In this document: positions 35,184 through 43,947 of the stretch, piece after piece
Layout: each line of letters begins with the position of its first letter
How positions within the stretch are numbered: the first letter of the stretch is position 1
Assembly: GCF_001955535.1 (NCBI RefSeq)
Contig: NZ_MPVN01000001.1
Coordinates: 1-64,000, forward strand
Length of the DNA stretch: 64,000 bases
Source: Paenibacillus sp. FSL H7-0326
GTDB lineage: Bacteria > Bacillota > Bacilli > Paenibacillales > Paenibacillaceae
Direction: 5' to 3'
Notes under the pieces: model-generated
The model's database searches: none
Told to the model about the DNA's origin: nothing
Seen by the model: the letters and a program-made list of their open reading frames with translations, nothing else
Program-made: the position numbers and the translations under genes

Positions 35184-36044
35184 TTAGTTACTTGACGAAC
35201 GTGTTAAGAAAGAGATTAAAGCATCATCATACTCCGCTGCATGCTTTCCAATCCATATGAGGTGGCCCCATGAATCAAGAATACACATTTCAGAATGGGG
35301 AATTAGTTCTCTTGCTGTTTGGGGATGACTTATCGGTACGGAGCTATCATGATTCGAATGCATAATTAAGGTTGGTGCTTGTATTAACCTCATTTGTGCA
35401 AAATATTCACATTGATTCTGTTCTAGATCTATGAGGAATCCCGAATACGAGCGCTGTCGGTTATTCATTTTACGAAATTGTTCTATGTATCCATGGTCAA
35501 GTCGTTTCTTCACTTCCGAGTAAGGAAGCGTAGAAAAGGACGAAGCCATCATTCTAAAGGTCAATTTAGGCAATAAATTAGTTAACGTTGCAACGATCTT
35601 CCATGTTCTTTTTTCACTTGAAGGGCTGAAAATAAGTTTGGCCACTTTGTATTCCCGATGCTGTGGAGTGAGCCAAGGTTTGGTAACCGCACATTGAAGT
35701 GTCAAACTAGCGACTCGATCGGGAAACATAGCGGAAAACATGATTCCAGTAGGTCCACCCGCTGAAACGGCAATGATATGCACTTTCTCCACAGCCAAAT
35801 GATCTAGTATATTATGATACATACAACAAGCTTTCTTTAAATCTGTGATATCAGAAGTTTGACCGTACCCTGCACGGGATGGAGTAATAATAGAATATCC
35901 TGCTTCTAACAATCTCGTATAACCAAATTCTTCATGACAGTTTGAATGTCCACCATGAAATAAGAGGATAGGCTCCCCCGTACCCATAACAGAATACTCT
36001 ACTGTAACATCTCTTGTTCTTAACAAGTTAACTTCACGAAACAT
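35184..36044 (-). CDS. Alpha/beta hydrolase
   Basis: A 286-residue soluble hydrolase. Oxyanion segment LLFHGGHSN, nucleophile elbow AVSAGGPTG (Ser near residue 95), acid in LIMHSNHDSSVP and catalytic histidine in DSWGHLIW near the end. The natural substrate is unknown; the fold covers esterases, peroxidases and dehalogenases. GGGAGAGG precedes the ATG. It is single, with an odd terminator hairpin upstream in its presumed leader. Confidence 0.9.
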   Translation of the reverse strand: MFREVNLLRTRDVTVEYSVMGTGEPILLFHGGHSNCHEEFGYTRLLEAGYSIITPSRAGYGQTSDITDLKKACCMYHNILDHLAVEKVHIIAVSAGGPTGIMFSAMFPDRVASLTLQCAVTKPWLTPQHREYKVAKLIFSPSSEKRTWKIVATLTNLLPKLTFRMMASSFSTLPYSEVKKRLDHGYIEQFRKMNNRQRSYSGFLIDLEQNQCEYFAQMRLIQAPTLIMHSNHDSSVPISHPQTARELIPHSEMCILDSWGHLIWIGKHAAEYDDALISFLTRSSSN

Positions 36045-36105
36045 ATCATCACACCTCTCCCGAATTTAGAACAGTTAGGCCTTACTTTGAACAAAAAAAA
36101 GCAGA

Positions 36106-36126
36106 AAGAGCCCGCGATGTGCAGGC
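36106..36126 (-). terminator. Terminator-like hairpin in the leader of the hydrolase gene
   Basis: GAGCC/GGCTC stem followed on the minus strand by TTTCTGCTTTTTTTT. No minus-strand gene ends here; the nearest upstream DNA is the divergent ATPase gene. It is either an attenuator of the alpha/beta hydrolase or a relic of a deleted gene. Confidence 0.6.
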
Positions 36127-36283
36127 TCCTCCAGTTAATCCTTATGTATAATTTTCCAAATAGCTTGAATTAACTTGAACTATATCACAACCTTAGGCGT
36201 TTTAGCAACGCTCAAGTCTGATAGGTCCTAGACATTTGCTTTACGAACGAGTAGTTTAGTATAGATACTGATTAAGGAGGATA

Positions 36284-37144
36284 ATGATGATATATTTACA
36301 TACTTTTTCATTTCCGAGTGCGGACATGGAATTCGACTTTTTTATGCAGATAAAAAGAACGTGCTATGACTCATTTTATCCGTTCAAGATTCTATCAAAA
36401 AACAGCTTACAAACCATTGATTTTGAGCCAGTAACTATTTTATATGGTGGTAATGGGTCAGGTAAATCCACTGCATTAAACGTAATCGCAGAGAAAACGG
36501 GAATCCAACGTGATTCAATCTATAACAAATCGAATTTCTATCCTGATTATGTGCATATGTGCGAGATGCATACCAGAGCAGACATTCCAGAAAATAGTAG
36601 GATTATTACTAGTGATGACGTGTTTGACTACATGTTGAATATTCGAAATCTTAACGAGGGGATCGATCAGAAGCGGGAAGAATTGTTCGAAGAATACTTA
36701 GATGCGAAATATTCGCAATTTCAGATGAGATCTATGGAAGATTACGAGCATTTGAAGAAAGTGAATGCCGCCAGAAGTAAAACACAGTCCCGATATGTGC
36801 GAAGCACTTTGATGGATAATGTGAGGGAATATTCTAATGGGGAAAGTGCCTTCCGCTATTTCACTGAAAAAATCGGAGAAAATGGACTTTATATTCTGGA
36901 TGAGCCAGAGAACAGTCTATCTCCACAACGTCAGCTGGATTTGTTGAAATTTATTGAAGATTCTGCCCGTTTTTTTGGCTGCCAGTTTATTATCTCTACA
37001 CATTCCCCTTTCCTGCTATCCATGAATGGAGCAAAGATCTATAACCTGGATGAAAATCCTGTGAAGGTGAGACACTGGACCGAATTAGATCATGTTCGCA
37101 CATACTATGAATTCTTCAAAAAGAATGAGAATGCCTTCAATTAA
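36284..37144 (+). CDS. AAA/SMC-like ATPase
   Basis: A 286-residue ABC-type ATPase without a membrane partner. Walker A is GGNGSGKST (55-63), the signature-like segment is YSNGESAF, Walker B is LYILDEPENSLSP (near 205) and the switch histidine is in STHSPFLL. The segment between Walker A and the signature is short and helical rather than a long coiled coil. Such proteins are found alone or in defence and repair systems; here nothing adjacent suggests a toxin or nuclease partner. AAGGAGG precedes the ATG. The small lipoprotein gene follows 69 bases later. Confidence 0.85.
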   Translation: MMIYLHTFSFPSADMEFDFFMQIKRTCYDSFYPFKILSKNSLQTIDFEPVTILYGGNGSGKSTALNVIAEKTGIQRDSIYNKSNFYPDYVHMCEMHTRADIPENSRIITSDDVFDYMLNIRNLNEGIDQKREELFEEYLDAKYSQFQMRSMEDYEHLKKVNAARSKTQSRYVRSTLMDNVREYSNGESAFRYFTEKIGENGLYILDEPENSLSPQRQLDLLKFIEDSARFFGCQFIISTHSPFLLSMNGAKIYNLDENPVKVRHWTELDHVRTYYEFFKKNENAFN

Positions 37145-37213
37145 TCAGATAGATGGAACAATCCTCCACTCCCCTGCGTCAGTTGTTATATGACAACCCT
37201 GTGGAGGTCGAAA

Positions 37214-37735
37214 ATGCGAGTATCTATAACTGGTCTCACTTTATTATTCATCCTCATGCTGCTGTCTGCTTGCTCTTCCAACGTCGATTACACACCGGAT
37301 GAGATCGTTAAGACGGAGAAATCGGTTACCGCAATCAAAAGAATTGATGATTATCAAATAAGACTGAAAACAAATTTAGTGAATGAACAAACGGCTCAAT
37401 TGCTGCGATTTCAAGCTGGTCTCCGATATGTGGGCAGCGAATCTAAGATAGAGATCATGCATGGCTTTGATATACACCGAATTGATCTGCAAATAGACGA
37501 CCAATCTATTCTTCCACCGAGTTCCTCTGAGAGTATTGCTATACCTACCCTGTTGACTAAAAATGAGTGGCTTGAGGAGAACATGGAATTGTCAATGAAT
37601 GAAGATCAGTTTGAGCGGATGATCAAATCAGACGGGGATATCGTTCTGTATTCCTATTATTTTGAGGATGGCAGAACCAAGGTGGAGAACATGACCCGAG
37701 CGCTTAGCATTAAAATGTCCGACATTTTTCAATAA
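37214..37735 (+). CDS. Lipoprotein, unknown function
   Basis: A predicted lipoprotein of about 173 residues: signal RVSITGLTLLFILMLLSAC with the lipobox cysteine followed by SSN. The mature part has alternating beta-type segments and no motif known to me. The ATG at 37214 follows GGAGG by six bases; the longer frame from 37190 is rejected. It may be cotranscribed with the ATPase gene. Confidence 0.7.
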   Translation: MRVSITGLTLLFILMLLSACSSNVDYTPDEIVKTEKSVTAIKRIDDYQIRLKTNLVNEQTAQLLRFQAGLRYVGSESKIEIMHGFDIHRIDLQIDDQSILPPSSSESIAIPTLLTKNEWLEENMELSMNEDQFERMIKSDGDIVLYSYYFEDGRTKVENMTRALSIKMSDIFQ

Positions 37736-37813
37736 TGAACTAAAGATGATTAGCGATAGCTTGGCACACCTCTACAAGAGAACCCGGATCTATGGAATTC
37801 ATACAGCAGAAAA

Positions 37814-37842
37814 AACAGCAGCGACAATTAGTCACTGCTGTT
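37814..37842 (-). terminator. Terminator of the nitroreductase gene
   Basis: AACAGCAG/CTGCTGTT stem followed by TTTTTTC on the minus strand, about 40 bases past the nitroreductase stop. Confidence 0.75.
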
Positions 37843-37882
37843 ATGAACTGGCGTTTACCCTCACCCGGGATAAAAGCAACTA

Positions 37883-38524
37883 TTATTCTTGCGTCAAAGC
37901 ATTCCAATAAGTTACCCGATCGAGAGGCATACGAGATTTAGGCAAACCAGGCTTCGCTGCTTTACCTATGGATATGAGCATGACTGGAACTAGATGAGAA
38001 GGTATCTTAAACTCTTCAATAAGACGCTCATGTGAGAAACCACCCATAGGTACACTGTCATAACCTCTTGCCTTTGCAGCCAGCATCAGCTGCATGGACA
38101 CCAGACCTCCGTCAATCTCAGCTGTACTCCGAGCTGTTTCTTCTGACATCGTACGGTAATATTCTAACATTCTTGGTACGTAAGCATCCCGAGCTTCCTG
38201 AGGCATGCCCAGCTCTACAGAACGATCATAGATCTCATCTGCCCGTTTATAAGCTTCTTTGTCTCCAAGTACAATAATTGTCGCTGCGGAATCCACGACT
38301 TGTTGCTGGTTATTTGCGATCGGCTTGAGTGTCTCTTTGACTGCCGGATCGTTAACCACAATAAAGCGCCATGGCTGTAAGTTGGACGAAGAAGGTGCAA
38401 GCACGGCATCTTCAAGAATGGCTTTCAGTTCTTCCTCTGAGATCGTAACACTCGGATCGTAGCTGCGAATAGATTGACGTTCACGAATCAAATTAAAGAA
38501 ATTGGCTTGTATATCCTGGGTCAT
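37883..38524 (-). CDS. Nitroreductase-family FMN oxidoreductase
   Basis: A 213-residue FMN-dependent NAD(P)H oxidoreductase. The N-terminal RQSIRSYDPSVTIS binds the FMN phosphate; APSSSNLQPWRFIVV, GLVSMQLMLAAKARG and the YDSVPMGGF region complete the FMN site; SIGKAAKPGLPKSR is the usual tail. Substrates of this family range from nitroaromatics to quinones. GGGAGG precedes the ATG. A perfect 17-bp palindrome lies 24 bases upstream of the start, so a dedicated repressor is likely, though its gene is not next door. Confidence 0.93.
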   Translation of the reverse strand: MTQDIQANFFNLIRERQSIRSYDPSVTISEEELKAILEDAVLAPSSSNLQPWRFIVVNDPAVKETLKPIANNQQQVVDSAATIIVLGDKEAYKRADEIYDRSVELGMPQEARDAYVPRMLEYYRTMSEETARSTAEIDGGLVSMQLMLAAKARGYDSVPMGGFSHERLIEEFKIPSHLVPVMLISIGKAAKPGLPKSRMPLDRVTYWNALTQE

Positions 38525-38547
38525 TTTGTAATGCCTCCCTAATATCT

Positions 38548-38564
38548 GTAATTATTATAATTAC
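38548..38564. promoter_or_regulatory. 17-bp palindromic operator before the nitroreductase
   Basis: GTAATTATTATAATTAC is a perfect palindrome around its central base. It lies between the presumed promoter and the ribosome binding site. Operators of this look are used by HxlR- and MarR-type regulators that control nitroreductases. Confidence 0.65.
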
Positions 38565-38726
38565 GAATTGAAACGAAAATAATATAATGCAAAATTTAAT
38601 TTTTGTCAACTTATTTACAAGCTATCTCGTATCTATATATCATTGATAAGTCTCGACTTTCAGTGAATCGGGCTCGATGACCATGCGTGTCTTTAACCGG
38701 CTTTAATTTGATTACAATATGCTAAA

Positions 38727-39617
38727 TTATTTGATGTTCAGAACCGACTTCAAGGTCGTTTGTATCGTCGGATATTTAAATTCAAAGCCTTCTTCCAATA
38801 ACCGTTCTGGTACAACCCACCTGCTCTTCAGTATCAATTCTGTCTCCGTTCGAATAACAATGGCACCCATCTCCAGCATCCACTTGGGCGTTGGAATCCC
38901 TACAGGGACACGCATTGTCTTCCTCATCTCGTGCATTAATTCACGATTAGTCACCGGATACGGAGCCGATGCATTAAATACACCTTCGAGATCTTCGCGG
39001 CTCTGTATATACTGCACCATGCGGAACAGATCCTCGACATGGATAAAGCTGAATTTTTGATTGCCAGGCCCCTGCTTACCCCCTAGCCCAAATCGCGTCA
39101 AATAAATATAAGGTGTCAATACGCCTCCGCCCGGTCCGAGAACAATAGCAATACGTAAAGCAGCCTGCCTTGTATGTGGCAGTTTGTATCCAAAGAAGGC
39201 TTTTTCCCATGCCTTAGCTACCTCCACAGAAAATCCCGTACCTAACTCACCTGATTGTTCCGTCATCGGTTTGTCTTCAGCGTGACGGTAGATCGTTGCC
39301 GTGCTTGCGTTAATCCACAGAGCCGGAGGCTTGCGGCAATGGAGTACCGCCTCTCCAAGAATCCGAGTTGTGCGCGTACGCGACTCCATGATCTCCTTCT
39401 TGTTCGATGCATTGTATCTGCAGTTTACCGATTTACCGGCCAGATTAATTAACAGATCTGCACCATCCAGTGCCTGAACGATTCCGGCATGATCTTGCCA
39501 AGAAATATGACCTTGCTGTCTAGAGATGATGAACACATAATATCCCAGCTGCTCGAAACCATGTTGGAAATATTGGCCGATAAAGCCAGTCCCTCCTGCA
39601 AGAACGACCTTCTTCAT
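38727..39617 (-). CDS. TIGR01777-type NAD(P)-dependent epimerase-like protein
   Basis: An extended short-chain dehydrogenase of about 296 residues: Rossmann motif GGTGFIGQYF, ADLLINLAGKSVNCRY, WINASTATIYRHAEDKPMTE, and a C-terminal LKSRWVVPERLLEEGFEFKY, which is the hallmark of the YfcH/SDR39U1 family. The family's reaction is not well defined. The ATG at 39617 is chosen because the Rossmann motif begins directly after it and GGTGAGGG precedes it. Single gene. Confidence 0.9.
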   Translation of the reverse strand: MKKVVLAGGTGFIGQYFQHGFEQLGYYVFIISRQQGHISWQDHAGIVQALDGADLLINLAGKSVNCRYNASNKKEIMESRTRTTRILGEAVLHCRKPPALWINASTATIYRHAEDKPMTEQSGELGTGFSVEVAKAWEKAFFGYKLPHTRQAALRIAIVLGPGGGVLTPYIYLTRFGLGGKQGPGNQKFSFIHVEDLFRMVQYIQSREDLEGVFNASAPYPVTNRELMHEMRKTMRVPVGIPTPKWMLEMGAIVIRTETELILKSRWVVPERLLEEGFEFKYPTIQTTLKSVLNIK

Positions 39618-39697
39618 ACCCTCACCTATTTTCTCATTGATAAGATCTCTATTGGATTGGTTCATTCGTTCATAGTTCAAGCGCTATTCTTACATCA

Positions 39698-40144
39698 TCA
39701 TTGATTAAGAGTCACTAACCCCCATTTGTCCAGTGCAACAAAGATTGCATAGAACAGGAGAAACAGCACGGGCTGGGCTGCAATAAATAACATCGTCGGA
39801 TTTAGCAGCTTGTTGAAGCGGAAGACATACTTTTCTACAATTATAAAGACGACGGTTAGGATCACTGCTACCCCGATACCAATCAGAAGCATTCCTGCTC
39901 CTGGTCCAGGCACCGTTTGACTTATGTCAGGCAAGTATTTCATAACGAGCTCGAACCCTGCCGCTCCTCCTGCGAATAGTAGAATCAAACCGATAATATA
40001 CCGAAGCCTTGATACATATTGCTTAGATAACGTAATCAGCCTGGATACGATGACTGCGTTTCCCATTGCAAAAACGATTAATAAGATGGAAAATGCGATC
40101 GTATCCACATTCAGTTCAGAAGTATATAATTCCATTATTTTCAT
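39698..40144 (-). CDS. Membrane protein, unknown function
   Basis: About 148 residues with four predicted membrane helices (IAFSILLIVFAMGNAVIV, YIIGLILLFAGGAAGFEL, MLLIGIGVAVILTVVFII, LFIAAQPVLFLLFYAIFV). No motif recognised. ATG 40144 follows AGAGGAT by seven bases. It stands alone. Confidence 0.65.
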   Translation of the reverse strand: MKIMELYTSELNVDTIAFSILLIVFAMGNAVIVSRLITLSKQYVSRLRYIIGLILLFAGGAAGFELVMKYLPDISQTVPGPGAGMLLIGIGVAVILTVVFIIVEKYVFRFNKLLNPTMLFIAAQPVLFLLFYAIFVALDKWGLVTLNQ

Positions 40145-40276
40145 ATGTGTCAATCCTCTTGATGTCATTTATTTAGTTGCCTATCTATTATAAACGCGCT
40201 TTAATTGAAAAAGTATCGTTATCGTTATAAATAGGCACCCTGACTTGTTATTGAACTGAACGCTGGAAACAAAAAA

Positions 40277-40312
40277 CGAGAAGAGATTGCTGACCCTCGC
40301 AATCCTTTCTCG
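40277..40312 (-). terminator. Terminator of the lplABC-like operon
   Basis: A 14-base stem CGAGAAAGGATTGC with GCAATCTCTTCTCG (internal mismatches) followed on the minus strand by TTTTTTG. It lies 13 bases past the binding-protein gene. Confidence 0.8.
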
Positions 40313-40325
40313 CTCGTAAAATCTC

Positions 40326-41822
40326 TTATTTTGCATCATACGATGCTTGGAATTCCTCGATAACCTGTGAACCTCCTGCTTTTAGCCATTTATCGACTTC
40401 TGCCTGCCAGCCGGCTTCGTCAATCTGTCCCATAATGTATTTCGTTTGGGCATCACTGATTAAGAGGTCAAGCTCATTGCCTCTTTCCATATAGGTTGTG
40501 GATGTCAGAGTCAGACTGATGTTCGGAACCACATATTTGGCGTTCTCCTTGGCCATTGCGGTCCCTTTTTCTCCTTGAGGCGTATCCTTCAGCGGCTTCA
40601 CATGATAGCCCTCGATATTGAGCAGATTGTCGCGATATGGCTTCACTTGCTGCTGGAACAAGGCAAAATCAATAAACTCCGTCCGGCCATCGTCCGTTTC
40701 CTTATAATGCACATCCTTGACGCCTCTCATCAGCAGGGTCGAAGACGGTTCATCCAGCAGGGCATTCATAAATTCAAGCACTCGCTTCAGCTCTTCCTCA
40801 GACTTCACCGCCTGCTTCGGAATGGCCAAGAATCCATTATGCCCTGGCTCACCAGCAAGTCTTATACCTTCGGGTCCTGTCCAGGCCGCATTATCCACGA
40901 CATAGCTTGGGTCGGTTGCAGTAAGCCGCTCATACTGACTCTTCAGGGCTTGGGCGACCGCATTTCCAAGACCGGCACGGCCTGAATCGAACAGCTTTCC
41001 TGTTTCCGTACCGTCCATCACCGCAAAATCCTGATTGATCAAGCCTTCCGCATACATCCGTCTGAACATATCAAGCACATCCACATACGGTGTGGTCATG
41101 AACTCGGGTGTAATTTTACCATCGACAAGCCCCCATTTATTTACTCCCCCGATACTAACCGCAAGACGTGTCGTTACTGCGGAATGTCCCGTATTGTAGC
41201 CTTTGTCGAGCACAAATCCGTAGGTGTCATCCTTACCGTTGCCATCCGGGTCCTTCTGTACCATCGCCTTCTGCAGCTCATACCACTCATCCAGATTGTC
41301 CGGCAGCTCCATACCCAAGGTCTCGAGCCAATCGCTGCGGTAGTTATAAGAAGCACGTCCCATGTCACGGAATAACGGAATGCCGTATATTTTCCCTTCA
41401 ACAGAGATGTTGTTGTAGTGATTCGGATCCTGCGCCTTCAGATTTGGATAATCGTCAATATAAGGTCCCAGCTCCCAAAATAGTCCGGATTGCAGTGCGC
41501 TAATTACAATGGGTACGTAATTCAGCTTCATGATCATCGGCATCTCATTCGAAGCAATCATGACACTGACCTTCTCATCATAGGCAGAGGACGGAACCCA
41601 CTGAATACTTAGGTCTGTATTCGTATATTCCTCAATTGCCTTCTCTACATCACCGCTCTCCGGAATTTCCCCAACCTGAACAATCGCCATACTAATGGGA
41701 AACGGACTGTCTCCATCAACAGCTGCACGGCCATCATCGGAAGTGCCGCATCCTGCAAGTAATAAGGTGGTGGACAGCGACATTACACATGCACCCGAAA
41801 GTAAGCGCTTAACTTTTTTCAA
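40326..41822 (-). CDS. Sugar-binding lipoprotein (LplA/YtcQ family)
   Basis: Large extracellular binding protein of about 498 residues, lipobox LLLAGC. The mature part is typical of the oligosaccharide-binding proteins of Paenibacillus (DGDSPFPISMAIVQVGEIPE, IASNEMPMIMKLNYVPIVI, KDPDGNGKDDTYGFVLDKG). It is the last gene of the operon regulator-permease-permease-binding protein. The TTG at 41822, nine bases after AAGGGG, is a better start than the ATG that touches the ribosome binding site. The substrate is likely a plant-polysaccharide fragment; not determined. Confidence 0.9.
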   Translation of the reverse strand: MKKVKRLLSGACVMSLSTTLLLAGCGTSDDGRAAVDGDSPFPISMAIVQVGEIPESGDVEKAIEEYTNTDLSIQWVPSSAYDEKVSVMIASNEMPMIMKLNYVPIVISALQSGLFWELGPYIDDYPNLKAQDPNHYNNISVEGKIYGIPLFRDMGRASYNYRSDWLETLGMELPDNLDEWYELQKAMVQKDPDGNGKDDTYGFVLDKGYNTGHSAVTTRLAVSIGGVNKWGLVDGKITPEFMTTPYVDVLDMFRRMYAEGLINQDFAVMDGTETGKLFDSGRAGLGNAVAQALKSQYERLTATDPSYVVDNAAWTGPEGIRLAGEPGHNGFLAIPKQAVKSEEELKRVLEFMNALLDEPSSTLLMRGVKDVHYKETDDGRTEFIDFALFQQQVKPYRDNLLNIEGYHVKPLKDTPQGEKGTAMAKENAKYVVPNISLTLTSTTYMERGNELDLLISDAQTKYIMGQIDEAGWQAEVDKWLKAGGSQVIEEFQASYDAK

Positions 41823-41889
41823 AAGTAACATCCCCTTATCTATTCATTTTAAGTTACATATTCATTGAGGCGACTCAGCGCATATCATC

Positions 41890-42765
41890 TCAGCCTTTAA
41901 CTGAACCGAGCATAACGCCTTTCACAAAGTGCTTCTGTAAAAATGGATATACGAGCAGAATAGGCATGGTGGCGAACACAACGACCGCCATGCGAATCGT
42001 GAGCGGCTGAATATCCAGATCCTCGAACGCGGTAGAATCCCCGACACTGCTCTGAGCTAGGATGACGATCTCACGCAAGTACACCTGAATGGGCCACTTG
42101 GTATTATCGTTGATATACAGGACCGCACTGAAAAAAGTATTCCAATGATCTACAGCATAGAATAGCGCAAATGTAGCAATGGCAGGACCCGAGAGCGGCA
42201 ATACAATCCGAAAGAATACACCGATATCGGTACATCCGTCGATCTTAGAACAGTCCTCCAGCTCGCTCGGAATCTGCTGAAAGAAATTTTTGAGTACGAT
42301 CAGGTTAAATGCGCTGATGACACTTGGAATGATGAGCGACCATAAGGAGTTGGTTAGATGCAGGTTCTGTACAACAAAGTAAGTCGGAATCATTCCTCCG
42401 CTGAACAGCATCGTGAACAACACGCCGAGCATAATATATCTACGTCCTTGAAGCCGAGGTCTGGAGAGCGGGTAAGCCATCAGACAAGTGAACACGAGAT
42501 TAAACAGCGTACCGACAATCGTGACATAGATCGTAACACTTAAACTGCGAATCAGCGTATTGGTTGAGAAAATATACTGGTACGCAGACAGCGACCACTC
42601 CTTCGGAAAAAGAATGAGTCCACCCTTAGCCACTTCCTGCGGCGCTGTAAACGAGACAGCAATGACATAGATGAAGGGCAGCACGGCCGCCAGAGCAGCC
42701 AATGTAAGCAAGATATAGTTAAGTACATCAAAAATCCGACTCGCCGCGGTTTTATCCTGAACCAT
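41890..42765 (-). CDS. Carbohydrate ABC permease (LplC/YtcP family)
   Basis: A CUT1 permease of about 291 residues with six helices. The EAA loop is IPSELEDCSKIDGCTDIGVF followed by FRIVLPLSGPAIATF; it ends FVKGVMLGSVKG, the usual LplC tail. ATG 42765 lies eight bases after AGGTGGGG. The longer frame from 42810 overlaps the end of the upstream permease gene. It works with the neighbouring permease and the lipoprotein; the ATPase is encoded elsewhere. Confidence 0.92.
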   Translation of the reverse strand: MVQDKTAASRIFDVLNYILLTLAALAAVLPFIYVIAVSFTAPQEVAKGGLILFPKEWSLSAYQYIFSTNTLIRSLSVTIYVTIVGTLFNLVFTCLMAYPLSRPRLQGRRYIMLGVLFTMLFSGGMIPTYFVVQNLHLTNSLWSLIIPSVISAFNLIVLKNFFQQIPSELEDCSKIDGCTDIGVFFRIVLPLSGPAIATFALFYAVDHWNTFFSAVLYINDNTKWPIQVYLREIVILAQSSVGDSTAFEDLDIQPLTIRMAVVVFATMPILLVYPFLQKHFVKGVMLGSVKG

Positions 42766-42787
42766 ATGAGAACCCCACCTCCCTCCT

Positions 42788-43714
42788 TTAATAAACGCCT
42801 TCTTCGCCAAACCTCTTGGCTAACCAATTGGCGGAGACCACCAGCACAAGAGCCACCACGGACTTGAACATGCCCACAGCTGCGCTATAGCTGTACTGAC
42901 CCTGGAGAAGCCCTTTGGTATAGACGAATGTATCGAACACTTCGCCGACATCCCGGTTTGTTGGAGCCAGCATGAGGAAGATCTGTTCAAATCCGGTATC
43001 CAAAAAGCTGCCAAGCCGAAGGATCAACAGAATAAGGATGGTGCTCCGAATCGCGGGCAGTGTAATATGCCATATCTGACGCCATCTCCCTGCTCCATCC
43101 ATCCGTGCGGCCTCATATAGCTGCATATCGACGCCCGTTAGTGCCGCAAGGAAGATAATCGTTCCCCAGCCCACTTCCTTCCATATTTGCTGAGAGACAA
43201 TAACCGTTCTGAACCATTCTGCATCGAGCAGGAAGGCAATTTTTTGTCCCGTCAACTGATAGATGAGCTCATTAAGAATTCCGTTCTCGGTTGTCAGCAA
43301 AATATAGCATATCCCCACTACAACGACCCACGATACAAAGTGTGGAATATAAATGAGAGTTTGTATAAATCGTTTAAAGCCTTCCCTCCGGATCTCATTC
43401 AGCATCAATGCAAGAATGATCGGTGCCGGAAAAAAGAAAACCAAATTGTAAAAAGCGAGTAGAAACGTGTTCCGGAACAAGATAAGAAACTGCGGATCAC
43501 TGAACAATCGTTCGAAATGCTTCACTCCTACCCATGGACTGCCGAAAAATCCAAGATGCGGCTTGAAATCCTGAAAGGCCATGATTAGACCATACATCGG
43601 CACGTATTTAAATATAAGAAAATACAGGATGCCGGGTATAAGCATGACATACAGCCATTTATCTCGTAGTAGACCTGCTATGGACAATGATCCCTCTTTT
43701 CGCATTCTCATCAT
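42788..43714 (-). CDS. ABC permease (LplB/YtcO family)
   Basis: Partner permease, 308 residues with six helices. RDKWLYVMLIPGILYFLIFK opens the first helix; the EAA loop is GVDMQLYEAARMDGAGRWRQ then IWHITLPAIRSTI. The start is uncertain: the ATGs at 43714 lack a good ribosome binding site, while GGGGGAGGAAG lies about 50 bases upstream in an open frame without a standard start codon. First permease of the operon. Confidence 0.9.
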   Translation of the reverse strand: MMRMRKEGSLSIAGLLRDKWLYVMLIPGILYFLIFKYVPMYGLIMAFQDFKPHLGFFGSPWVGVKHFERLFSDPQFLILFRNTFLLAFYNLVFFFPAPIILALMLNEIRREGFKRFIQTLIYIPHFVSWVVVVGICYILLTTENGILNELIYQLTGQKIAFLLDAEWFRTVIVSQQIWKEVGWGTIIFLAALTGVDMQLYEAARMDGAGRWRQIWHITLPAIRSTILILLILRLGSFLDTGFEQIFLMLAPTNRDVGEVFDTFVYTKGLLQGQYSYSAAVGMFKSVVALVLVVSANWLAKRFGEEGVY

Positions 43715-43947
43715 GACCGCATCCGGCTTGGCATCCGCTAATTCTGACCGGTACTTGATGATCTTCCTCCCCCTTCTGCATTAGATTAGGGATAATTATG
43801 CAGATCAACGGGATGACAGGAAATGATCATTTCATAACCTTCCATTCATTTGTTGCAGAGCACGACTAATTAACGCTCAATAACTCCCCCATAACCTTCA
43901 GTATGCAGGATATAAGGTATAGCCAATGCGGACCTAAAAGCTCATCG

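Noticed and set aside
41890..42810. Longer start (42810) for the LplC-like permease
   Set aside because: It would overlap the upstream permease gene by 23 bases and lacks a ribosome binding site, while ATG 42765 has one at normal distance.
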